Source: an uncultured Clostridia bacterium (lineage in GTDB: Bacteria > Bacillota_A > Clostridia > Christensenellales > Aristaeellaceae). From it: DNA of 21,658 nucleotides. The notes under the pieces are model-generated. The model searched no databases, was not told the origin of the DNA, and saw nothing but the letters and a program-made list of their open reading frames with translations. The stretch's first letter is position 1, and every line of letters begins with the position of its first letter. Position numbers and translations under genes: made by a program. The stretch spans positions 1 to 21,658 of the forward strand of contig CAKUDW010000009.1 in the NCBI GenBank assembly GCA_934645275.1, written 5' to 3'. Positions 15,785 to 21,658 of this stretch are shown here, piece by piece.

Positions 15785-17035
15785 TTATTTACTGGTCAAA
15801 ACGTCCACAATTTCGCCGCGCGCAATTTCGGTTTCCGTACTGTTTTCCATATCGCGCAGCTTTACGACGCCCTTTTCGATCTCGTCGCCTGCAATCACGA
15901 CGACCTTTTTCACGCCCAACTTGTTCGCATATTTAAATTGTGCCTTCATACTGCGCGCGGCGTGATCCATATCGGCCTTCAGGTCCGCGTCGCGCAGTTC
16001 GCTGACCAGTTTTACGCCTTCAAGACGCGCATTGTCGCCCAGCGTGACCACAAAAACGTCATACAGCTCGGGCGAGACGGGCGCAACGCCGCGCTGATCC
16101 TGAACCATCAGCATGCGCTCAATGCCCATGCCGAAGCCCATACCGGGTGTATCTGGACCACCGAGCTCCTTCACGAGCCCGTCGTAGCGGCCGCCGCCAC
16201 ACACGGTCAAATTGCCCTGCGGCGTTTCAGTAATGATTTCAAACACCGTCTTCGTGTAATAGTCCAGGCCGCGAACGATGCGGGGATCAATTTCGTAGAC
16301 GATGCCCAGCGCCGCAAGGTACTGCTTCAGCTTTTCGAAGTGCTTGCTGCATTCGGGGCAGAGGTTATCCAGCATGGCGGGCGCGTCGGTCAGCTTGTCG
16401 CCGTCCTCCTTGCAGTCCAGAATGCGCAGCGGATTTCGTTCAAAGCGCTCCTGACAGGTTTTGCACAGGGTGCCAAGCTTCGGCTCGAGATAGGCGCGCA
16501 GCTTTTCCAGATACGCTTTGCGGCATTCGGGGCAGCCGATAGAATTGATGGACAGCTTCAGATCGCCGATGCCGTTGGCTTCCAACATGCGAAGAGCGAG
16601 CTGAATGATTTCGGCATCCAGCGATGCATCCTTCGCACCGAAAACTTCCACGCCGTTCTGGTGGAACTGGCGAAGGCGGCCGGATTGCGGCTTTTCATAG
16701 CGAAAGCAGGGACAGGCGCTATAATAGAGCTTGCAGGGCAGGGTATCGAACAGATGCGCTTCGATGAACGCGCGCGCCGCGCCCGCTGTGCCTTCAGGTT
16801 TGAGCGTTATGGAACGATGACCCTTGTCCTCGAAGGTGTACATCTCCTTCTGCACCACGTCCGTCGAATCGCCCACGCCGCGCTGAAACAACTCAGTGTG
16901 CTCGAATACCGGCGTGCGGATTTCGCGGTAGCCAGCCTCGGCACAGATGCGGCGCATGTTTTCATCGATCATCTGCCATCTGTACGCGTCCTGGGGCAGC
17001 ATATCCAGCGTGCCCTTGGGTGCCTGTGTCAGCAT
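15785..17035 (-). CDS. hisS: Histidyl-tRNA synthetase
   Basis: A class II synthetase charging tRNA-His; 416 residues as expected. TLKPEGT (78-84) binds the amino group, motif 2 is CFRYEKPQSGRLRQFHQNG (about 110-128), the HisRS-specific loop RGLDYYTKTVFE (255-266) carries the catalytic Arg, and motif 3 surrounds GMGFGMGIERMLM (298-310). The insertion domain has three CxxC pairs (C168/C171, C191/C194, C226/C229) and NPLRILDCK, a pattern I know from other Bacillota HisRS and which suggests a structural zinc. The C-terminal anticodon-binding domain is complete, so this is a true HisRS and not HisZ. The ATG at 17035 follows GGGAGG (about 17043-17048). It is first gene of the hisS-aspS operon behind a T-box leader. 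Confidence 0.98.
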   Translation of the reverse strand: MLTQAPKGTLDMLPQDAYRWQMIDENMRRICAEAGYREIRTPVFEHTELFQRGVGDSTDVVQKEMYTFEDKGHRSITLKPEGTAGAARAFIEAHLFDTLPCKLYYSACPCFRYEKPQSGRLRQFHQNGVEVFGAKDASLDAEIIQLALRMLEANGIGDLKLSINSIGCPECRKAYLEKLRAYLEPKLGTLCKTCQERFERNPLRILDCKEDGDKLTDAPAMLDNLCPECSKHFEKLKQYLAALGIVYEIDPRIVRGLDYYTKTVFEIITETPQGNLTVCGGGRYDGLVKELGGPDTPGMGFGMGIERMLMVQDQRGVAPVSPELYDVFVVTLGDNARLEGVKLVSELRDADLKADMDHAARSMKAQFKYANKLGVKKVVVIAGDEIEKGVVKLRDMENSTETEIARGEIVDVLTSK

Positions 17036-17052
17036 AAGAAAACCTCCCTGTA

Positions 17053-17095
17053 CAAAATAAAAATCCCCGTCCCAGTTACAGTAGGGGCGAAGGAT
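17053..17095 (-). terminator. Rho-independent terminator of the T-box leader
   Basis: The 5' arm ATCCTTCGCCCC (complement of 17084-17095) can pair with GGGACGGGGAT (complement of 17063-17073) through G-U pairs and a small internal loop, followed by ATTTTTATTTT. Its 5' side overlaps the antiterminator next to the T-box, the usual switch geometry. Confidence 0.8.
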
Positions 17096-17203
17096 CGCGG
17101 TGCCACCCTGCTTGGATTGACAGCCATAGATTATGACGTGAAAAATCCATCTCGGTCGTCCGGTATCGTGGACGAAACGCCGCTTGCAGGCGGCTGCTCA
17201 TGG

Positions 17204-17208
17204 ATGTC
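17204..17208 (-). promoter_or_regulatory. T-box specifier GACAU: GAC (Asp) overlapping CAU (His)
   Basis: Directly after the S-turn GAA and one spacer base, the RNA reads GAC-AUC. GAC (17206-17208) is in the position I expect for the specifier, and CAU (17204-17206) shares its last base. The placement rests on pattern matching, not on a folded structure. Confidence 0.6.
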
Positions 17209-17320
17209 CTTCAGCGGCGGAAATTCGCGGGCGCTTTCAGCCACAGGCAACCCTCTCTTTGGCGCGTTGCCGACGCTTACTCTTCCAATCTTCGCAGGAT
17301 AAAGCTATTCGAATACCTGA

Positions 17321-17349
17321 ATTATAGCTTTACCAATCGCCGTTGTCAA
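17321..17349 (-). promoter_or_regulatory. Consensus sigma-A promoter of hisS-aspS
   Basis: A perfect TTGACA (17344-17349), a 17-base spacer and a perfect TATAAT (17321-17326) on the minus strand. Start expected near 17314, at the beginning of the T-box leader. Confidence 0.9.
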
Positions 17350-17379
17350 TATGTTTCGCAAACTTAATCCGAATGCAGC

Positions 17380-17409
17380 TTGCAGGGCATGGGCGCGTTG
17401 TTGTAATAT
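17380..17409 (+). promoter_or_regulatory. Possible promoter of the AlaX-HAD pair
   Basis: TTGCAG (17380-17385), an 18-base spacer and TAATAT (17404-17409), 24 bases before the AlaX start. Both boxes deviate from consensus, so this is tentative. Confidence 0.4.
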
Positions 17410-17433
17410 AAAAGTAATGGAGGATGATGCAGC

Positions 17434-18636
17434 ATGACCGACAGACTCTATTATGAAAACGCATACCTGACGGCTTTCGATGCGCGGGTCACGCGTGTAT
17501 CAGCGCGGGATGGGCGGCAGCTTATCGCGCTCGATCGTTCAGCGTTCTACCCGACTTCGGGCGGCCAGCCCTTTGATACCGGCATGTTGAACCATGCGCG
17601 TGTGACGGATGTTTTTGTGGACGAGCAGGGCGAGGTATGGCATGAAACGGACGGCATGTTTACCGTAGGCGACGCAGTGCATGGCAAAATTGACTGGCCG
17701 CGGCGCTTTGACCATATGCAGCAGCATGCGGCGGACCACATGATTGCTGGAGCAATATGGCGTATGTTCGGCGGCGTGACCATCGGCCTGCATGAGAGCG
17801 ATGAAATCTCTACCATTGATGTGCAGATGCCCGATGGTCGCACGCGCCTGACTGCGGAAGAAGTTGCGCGCGTGGAATGGGATGTAAACTGTCACATACA
17901 GCGCGACGTGCCCATACGCTGCTGGTTTCCGGAGCCCGGCGAGCTGGCGGCGTTGCCGCTGCGCAAGAAGCCCACGGTGCAGACGCACGTGCGCGTGGTC
18001 GCCATTGGCGATGATGAAATGGTGGCCTGCGGTGGCACGCATCCGTCCTCTGCGGGGCAAATTGGCTTGGTAAAGATTCTGTCGGTGCTTCCGGCGCGCG
18101 GCAAGGCGCGGGTGAGCTTTGTAGCGGGGGAACGCGCTCTCAAAAATTATTTCAGCTGCTTCAACGCCGCGCATGCGGCGGCGCAGCAATTTTCGGCAGG
18201 CGTGGACAAATTGGCCGAGAACGTGTCACTGCTTAAACAACGGCTGGAAAATGCGGAAACCGAGATGCGCAAGCTGCGCCGGGAGCGCCTGTTTTCACAA
18301 ATAGACGCGATGCTGGCAGAGGCAAAGCCGCTGCCGGGCGGGATAAGGATGATCGCACGTTTTATTGAGGGCGATACGGCGTTGGTAAAGGAGTACGCGT
18401 CGAAATTGATCGAGCAGATGGACGTTGTGGCGTTGCTGGGTATACAGAATGACGGGCAGGCGACCTACGTATTCGGCCGGGCAAGTAATCTGGATGTGAA
18501 CATGGGCGCGCTGCTGGGCGAGGTTGCCCGAGCGTTGGGCGGTAAGGGCGGCGGTCGACCCGATTTCGCACAGGGCGGCGGCCCTGAAGGTATGCTGGCG
18601 CTTGCTGCAAAACTGCTTGAGGAGAGGTTGTCATGA
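17434..18636 (+). CDS. AlaX-type alanyl-tRNA editing protein with DHHA1 domain
   Basis: A free-standing relative of the AlaRS editing half, which hydrolyses mischarged Ser- or Gly-tRNA-Ala in trans. In the 400 residues, the N-terminal part has the AFYPTSGGQPFDTG motif (37-50). The editing site has the four metal ligands H98 and H102 (HMQQHAADH) and C199 and H203 (CGGTH). A helical, probably coiled-coil segment runs about 245-300, and a C-terminal DHHA1 domain ends with GGKGGGRPDFAQGGG (about 369-383), as in full AlaRS. The catalytic aminoacylation domain is absent, so it is not a synthetase. Length and DHHA1 place it with the long AlaX form. The ATG follows GGAGG (17419-17423). Its stop overlaps the next gene's start (ATGA), coupling it to the HAD phosphatase. 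Confidence 0.9.
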   Translation: MTDRLYYENAYLTAFDARVTRVSARDGRQLIALDRSAFYPTSGGQPFDTGMLNHARVTDVFVDEQGEVWHETDGMFTVGDAVHGKIDWPRRFDHMQQHAADHMIAGAIWRMFGGVTIGLHESDEISTIDVQMPDGRTRLTAEEVARVEWDVNCHIQRDVPIRCWFPEPGELAALPLRKKPTVQTHVRVVAIGDDEMVACGGTHPSSAGQIGLVKILSVLPARGKARVSFVAGERALKNYFSCFNAAHAAAQQFSAGVDKLAENVSLLKQRLENAETEMRKLRRERLFSQIDAMLAEAKPLPGGIRMIARFIEGDTALVKEYASKLIEQMDVVALLGIQNDGQATYVFGRASNLDVNMGALLGEVARALGGKGGGRPDFAQGGGPEGMLALAAKLLEERLS

Positions 18637-19280
18637 TTCCGAAATTCAGAGCTGCGCTGTTCGATATGGACGGCACGCTGCTGGCCACGATGCGCTACTG
18701 GCGTTTAACGACCGTCGAGGTGCTGCTTGCGCACGATATTATACCTACGCCGGAAATCATGGCACGGGTATTCGATACGTCCAGCCGCAAGCTGACACGC
18801 GAGGTGCTCGATAAAAATGGGTTGAGTAGCGTCAGCCAGATGGATATTATTCAGGAAATGGAAGGCTACATGCATCGCCGTTATCTCTACGATGCGCACG
18901 CGAAGCCCGGCGTTCAGGCATATCTTGAAAAACTGGCATGCGCGGGCGTGCCGATGTGCGTGGCGACGGGTTCGCCGCGTGAATTCGCGCGCGATGGGCT
19001 GGAGCGGCTTGGCCTGGCGCGTTACTTTAAATTCATTACCGACGGCTATGAATATGGTATGGACAAGCATGAAAGCGCTTATTTTGAGCTGATGGCGCGG
19101 AAACTCGGCGTGGAAGCGGGGGAGATGTGCGTGTTTGAGGACGCACCTTATTCCATTCGCGCAGCTCGGGCGGCGGGTTGCCCGGTGATTGCTATTCGGG
19201 ATCAGACGCAGGAAGAAAAGTGGCCGGAGATTGCGCAAATGGTTGACCACTGCATTGATGATTTTACGGAACTGCTCTGA
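18633..19280 (+). CDS. HAD-superfamily hydrolase, beta-phosphoglucomutase/phosphatase-like
   Basis: A 215-residue soluble haloacid-dehalogenase-type phosphatase. The HAD motifs are all present: motif I D11-M-D13-G-T with nucleophile D11, motif II T112 (VATGS), motif III K145 (MDKHES) and motif IV E169-D170 (VFEDAPYSIRAA). A helical cap lies between motifs I and II (about 18-90), as in subfamily I phosphatases such as phosphoglycolate phosphatase, beta-phosphoglucomutase and pseudouridine-5'-phosphatase. The substrate cannot be assigned. The ATG overlaps the stop of the AlaX gene and its ribosome binding site (GAGGAGAGG) lies inside that gene. Whether the pairing with tRNA editing is meaningful is unknown. 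Confidence 0.9.
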   Translation: MIPKFRAALFDMDGTLLATMRYWRLTTVEVLLAHDIIPTPEIMARVFDTSSRKLTREVLDKNGLSSVSQMDIIQEMEGYMHRRYLYDAHAKPGVQAYLEKLACAGVPMCVATGSPREFARDGLERLGLARYFKFITDGYEYGMDKHESAYFELMARKLGVEAGEMCVFEDAPYSIRAARAAGCPVIAIRDQTQEEKWPEIAQMVDHCIDDFTELL

Positions 19281-19495
19281 CGTGATGTGATGTGAGAAAT
19301 ACCGGCATCTCTTTTACGGCAATCTCACCATGGCAACGCTTTGCAGGCGCGGTCGGGCCATGTGCGTACACGGTATGCCGGCTCGGCGTTGTACGAACGT
19401 TGCAAGGCGGAGCTTGCGTGCGCCGGAGCCGCCGGCAGGAATTGTGTTTTGTAGTCCTGTCTATAAACGAAAAACGTAAAGAATATCCATAAATG
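19281..19495. other. GC-rich intergenic region with several inverted repeats
   Basis: Between the HAD gene and its terminator lie about 215 bases without a credible gene; the open frames have no ribosome binding site and unnatural composition. Short complementary pairs occur: CCGGCAT (19302-19308) with ATGCCGG (19375-19381), GCAACGC (19333-19339) with GCGTTG (19386-19391), and a local hairpin GCAAG/CTTGC (19402-19417). The first two cross, so both cannot form a simple nested fold. It may be a 3' untranslated region, a repeat remnant or a small RNA. Confidence 0.4.
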
Positions 19496-19532
19496 AAACG
19501 ACGGCGGATCAGATGATCTGTCGTCGTTTTTA
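19496..19532 (+). terminator. Rho-independent terminator of the AlaX-HAD operon
   Basis: A 15-bp stem with two G-U pairs (19496-19510 with 19515-19529), a 4-base loop AGAT and a T-run (GTTTTTA). This is a strong plus-strand terminator, 215 bases after the HAD stop. Confidence 0.88.
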
Positions 19533-19560
19533 GTAGCACGTGTACGTATGCATTTCTCCG

Positions 19561-20019
19561 TTACACAGGTCCGCGTTCTTTTTCGGAACCAATGAATATG
19601 GTTTCGCCATAGCCTGTCAGGCTCTTTAGATTGTCGCGGATGGCGCGCGGAAACAGGTTGCGCCCTGCGATTTCGCGCAGTGGAACCCATTCGGTACCGA
19701 GCTGGAAGCGGTCGGTTTCCGTGGGGACGGCGCGATTTCCGCTGATCAGGCGGCAGAGAAATATAAAGTAGATTTTGTGGCACTGGCCATCGTCCCGGCT
19801 GTTTGAAATACGCTCATAAATACCTGAAAGGCGCAGGGGCTTTACGGCATAGCCGGTTTCTTCCAGCAGTTCACGGTGCACTGTTTCCGTAAGCATTTCG
19901 CCCGTGCGCTGGCCGCCGCCCGGCAGCGTATAGTATTCGCCAAAGCGCGATTGACAGCGGTTTACGAGTAATTTGCCGTTATTGATGACGATGGCTTTGG
20001 CGGAATTGCGTGCTGACAA
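19561..20019 (-). CDS. NUDIX hydrolase
   Basis: A 152-residue pyrophosphohydrolase-family protein. The Nudix box G-x5-E-x7-REUxEExGU is complete in GGGQRTGEMLTETVHRELLEETGY (about 35-58), giving the Mg-binding glutamates. The N-terminal strand SAKAIVINNGKLLV and the LPGGG turn are typical of MutT/ADP-ribose-type enzymes, but the substrate is not predictable. The start is a TTG at 20019 with an AGGGATGGGA stretch upstream; no ATG is in frame, and an ATG in that stretch is in another frame. It is monocistronic, with its own promoter at 20064-20092, converging on the AlaX-HAD terminator and divergent from the E2 gene. Confidence 0.9.
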   Translation of the reverse strand: MSARNSAKAIVINNGKLLVNRCQSRFGEYYTLPGGGQRTGEMLTETVHRELLEETGYAVKPLRLSGIYERISNSRDDGQCHKIYFIFLCRLISGNRAVPTETDRFQLGTEWVPLREIAGRNLFPRAIRDNLKSLTGYGETIFIGSEKERGPV

Positions 20020-20063
20020 GGTCGAATCCCATCCCTTCGTCCTGTAAGAGTGAATATAGACCG

Positions 20064-20092
20064 ATTATAGCCGATTTCGTGCAAAAAGGCAA
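20064..20092 (-). promoter_or_regulatory. Sigma-A promoter of the NUDIX gene
   Basis: On the minus strand, TTGCCT (20087-20092), a 17-base spacer and a perfect TATAAT (20064-20069), about 45 bases before the TTG start codon. Confidence 0.75.
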
Positions 20093-20139
20093 GCAGCTCA
20101 ATGCAGTTTGCACCAGCGAAGAAATTTAAGTCGGCAAAA

Positions 20140-20158
20140 ATGTTAAGGTATGTTAAGG
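20140..20158. repeat. Tandem 10-bp direct repeat, candidate operator
   Basis: ATGTTAAGG occurs at 20140-20148 and again at 20150-20158, exactly one helical turn apart, with its downstream edge about 25 bases before the -35 box of the E2 promoter. This is the spacing expected for an activator or upstream operator; the regulator is unknown. Confidence 0.5.
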
Positions 20159-20182
20159 ATATAAGAATTAAATGTTGTTTGA

Positions 20183-20211
20183 TTGATTCTTGCCCGCCAG
20201 ACTGTTAGAAT
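20183..20211 (+). promoter_or_regulatory. Sigma-A promoter of the E2 gene
   Basis: TTGATT (20183-20188), a 17-base spacer and TAGAAT (20206-20211). Predicted start near 20218, followed by a small hairpin CAGGAT/ATCCTG (20221-20237) at the 5' end of the leader, which might stabilise the transcript. Confidence 0.65.
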
Positions 20212-20272
20212 GTATATATACAGGATTTTATATCCTGAACTGTGAAAATTTTTTGCGGGAGGATGCATCCAT

Positions 20273-21658
20273 ATGGCAGTTCCAGTCATTATGCCGCGAC
20301 AGGGCAACACTGTCGAGAGCTGTGTCATCAATGAGTTTAAGAAACATCCCGGCGACAAGGTCGAAGTTGGCGACGTGCTCTTCACCTACGAAACCGACAA
20401 GGCCGCTTTTGAAGAGGAAGCCAAGGTCGCAGGTACGCTGCTGGCTAATTTCTTTGAAGAGGGCGACGATGTGCCCTGCCTGTACAACGTCTGCGTGATC
20501 GGCAATCCGGGCGAGGATTTTGAAAAGTTCCGTCCGACTGAGAACGGCAATCCCGATGCGGCTGAAACCGCCGCGCCCGCAGCTTCCACTGCGCCTGCCG
20601 CCGCTGCGCCTGCAGCGCATGCTTACAAGGGCAACGCCAAGCCGGTCATCATGCCGCGACAGGGCAATACGGTTGAAAGCTGCATCATCAATGAATTCAG
20701 AAAGCATCCCGGCGACAAGGTCGAAGTTGGCGATGTGCTCTTTACCTATGAAACCGATAAGGCGGCCTTTGAAGAGACGTCTGAATTTGCGGGTACGCTG
20801 TTGGCCAACTTCTTTGAAGAGGGCGACGATGTGCCCTGCCTGTACAACGTCTGCGTGATCGGCGATCCGGGCGATGATTTCGAGCAGTTCCGTCCGACCG
20901 AGAACGGCAATCCTGAAATCAGCGAAGCGCCTGTGGAAGTTGCCGCTGCGCCTGCCGCTGAACTGGCCGAGCCCGCCGTTATGGTCGGCAAGATCAAGAT
21001 TTCTCCGCGCGCAAAGGCACTGGCAGAAAAGAAGAACGCCGACCTTTCTCAGGTCGTGCCTACCGGCCCCGACGGCCGCGTGATCGAGCGCGATGTGCAG
21101 GCACTGATCGACGCTGGCAAGCTGATCGGCGCTGCAGCCCCGGTTGCAGAAGCCAAAGCCGAATCCGCGCCCGCCGCTGCGGTTGAATTGGGCGCGCCTT
21201 GCGACGACAGCTACACCGAGCCGATGAGCAACATCCGCAAGGTGATCGCGCGCTCGATGGTCGCTTCCCTGACCAACATGGCGCAGTTGACGCACAATCT
21301 CTCCTACGACGCGACGGAAGTCAAGGCGGCGCGCGCACTGTATAAGGCCAAGGGCGAGCCTTTCGGCATGGATAAGATTTCCATCAACGATATCATCATG
21401 TACGTCGTGGCCCGCACCTTGACGATGCCCGAGCATCGTGCGATGAACGCCAATCTGATCGACGACGGCAAGACGATGAAGTATTTCCGCGGCGTACATC
21501 TGGGCATGGCAGTGGATACCGACCGCGGCCTGATGGTGCCCACCATCTTCAACGCCGATAAGATGAGCCTCAAGCAGCTTTCTGATACTGCCAAGAAGCT
21601 GGCGAAGGATTGCAAGGAAGGCAAGATCAGCCCCGATTATCTCAAGGGCGCTTCTTTC
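20273..21658 (+). CDS. 2-oxoacid dehydrogenase E2 (dihydrolipoamide acyltransferase), two lipoyl domains, 3' end outside window
   Basis: Core subunit of a pyruvate-, acetoin- or branched-chain-type dehydrogenase complex. It carries acyl groups on lipoyl arms from E1 to CoA. ATG 20273 follows GGGAGGA (20257-20263). Two lipoyl domains lie at about 4-93 and 124-213, with lipoyl lysines K43 and K163 (ETDKAAFE), joined by Ala/Pro-rich linkers. A peripheral subunit-binding domain (KISPRAKALAEKK...GPDGRVIERDV) covers about 240-278. The acyltransferase domain starts near 317 (PMSNIRKVIARSM) and is cut at residue 462, before the HHxxxDG active site, so catalysis cannot be verified. The two lipoyl domains are nearly identical and both read NVCVIG, with an unusual Cys pair (PCLYNVC). 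E1 genes are not upstream: the E2 gene is the first gene after its own promoter. Pyruvate and acetoin complexes are equally possible. Confidence 0.93.
   Translation, partial: MAVPVIMPRQGNTVESCVINEFKKHPGDKVEVGDVLFTYETDKAAFEEEAKVAGTLLANFFEEGDDVPCLYNVCVIGNPGEDFEKFRPTENGNPDAAETAAPAASTAPAAAAPAAHAYKGNAKPVIMPRQGNTVESCIINEFRKHPGDKVEVGDVLFTYETDKAAFEETSEFAGTLLANFFEEGDDVPCLYNVCVIGDPGDDFEQFRPTENGNPEISEAPVEVAAAPAAELAEPAVMVGKIKISPRAKALAEKKNADLSQVVPTGPDGRVIERDVQALIDAGKLIGAAAPVAEAKAESAPAAAVELGAPCDDSYTEPMSNIRKVIARSMVASLTNMAQLTHNLSYDATEVKAARALYKAKGEPFGMDKISINDIIMYVVARTLTMPEHRAMNANLIDDGKTMKYFRGVHLGMAVDTDRGLMVPTIFNADKMSLKQLSDTAKKLAKDCKEGKISPDYLKGASF
20282..20912 (+). repeat. Duplicated lipoyl-domain coding segment (two copies offset by 360 bases)
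   Basis: Copy 1 (20282-20552) and copy 2 (20642-20912) align without gaps at an offset of exactly 360 bases (120 codons). A run of 54 identical bases occurs at 20450-20503 and 20810-20863. Elsewhere many differences are at third codon positions. Confidence 0.9.

Larger units (their letters stand above)
17053..17314 (-). promoter_or_regulatory. T-box riboswitch leader of hisS-aspS
   Basis: The leader runs from about 17314 (minus strand) to just before hisS. The antiterminator T-box AGGGTGGCACCGCG is at 17096-17109, followed by the terminator stem and T-run. In Stem I, the 5' part has GGAAGAGTAAGC with the AGTA half of the S-turn (17278-17281), and the 3' part has GAAGGACATCCATGAG (17197-17212), where GAA is the other S-turn half. 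A T-box senses uncharged tRNA: the specifier pairs with the anticodon and the T-box bulge with the tRNA 3' end, favouring read-through. The candidate specifier is GAC (Asp), overlapping CAU (His). In the T-box the variable base is C, matching a G73 discriminator, as in tRNA-Asp. Confidence 0.93.

Noticed and set aside
19292..19492. 66-codon plus-strand frame in the GC-rich intergenic region
   Set aside because: No ribosome binding site, odd amino-acid composition rich in Arg and Cys, and overlapping frames on both strands; more likely structured non-coding DNA.
20282..20912. The repeated segment as a CRISPR-like or mobile repeat
   Set aside because: There are only two copies, both in frame inside one gene and encoding lipoyl domains, so it is an internal domain duplication.

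Overview
The window looks like the chromosome of a spore-forming member of the Clostridia (Bacillota), probably an uncultured or gut-type lineage with moderately high GC. The evidence is a WalRK/PhoPR-type two-component operon carrying a GerMN-domain (sporulation/germination) protein, a SpoIIQ-like M23 protein, a T-box leader on aminoacyl-tRNA synthetase genes, strong GGAGG ribosome binding sites, frequent TTG starts and consensus sigma-A promoters. Almost every gene belongs to a known family. I see no insertion sequence, prophage, CRISPR array, tRNA or rRNA. Nothing here is a clearly undescribed multi-gene system; the interesting signals are regulatory RNA features and details within known families.

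Layout. (1) 1-3561, plus strand: the end of an oligopeptide/dipeptide ABC importer operon (truncated permease, two ATPases) and a small one-helix membrane protein, closed by a hairpin and followed by a second, 20-bp perfect hairpin. (2) 3899-8099, minus strand: response regulator, sensor kinase, a protein with three GerMN domains, and an HD-domain protein, read from a strong promoter near 8190. (3) 8359-10514, plus strand: a D-Ala-D-Ala carboxypeptidase, then an M23/LytM membrane protein whose ribosome binding site lies inside a hairpin. (4) 10628-13762, plus strand, with its own promoter: a conserved hypothetical protein, pgsA, nth, obg and a YhbY-type RNA-binding protein. (5) 17349 down to 13932, minus strand: a consensus promoter, T-box leader, hisS, aspS and terminator. 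(6) 17434-19531, plus strand: an AlaX-type tRNA editing protein and a HAD phosphatase. (7) 19561-20019, minus strand: a NUDIX hydrolase. (8) 20273 to the window end, plus strand: a 2-oxoacid dehydrogenase E2 with two near-identical lipoyl domains, cut off by the window edge.

Functionally the segment combines peptide uptake, cell-envelope sensing and remodelling (two-component pair, GerMN, carboxypeptidase, M23, PgsA), ribosome assembly and tRNA charging/quality control (Obg, YhbY, HisRS, AspRS, AlaX), DNA repair (Nth) and central metabolism (E2). The best regulatory observation is the hisS-aspS T-box. Its candidate specifier contains overlapping Asp (GAC) and His (CAU) codons, while the acceptor-pairing base of its T-box motif fits the G73 discriminator of tRNA-Asp rather than the C73 of tRNA-His.
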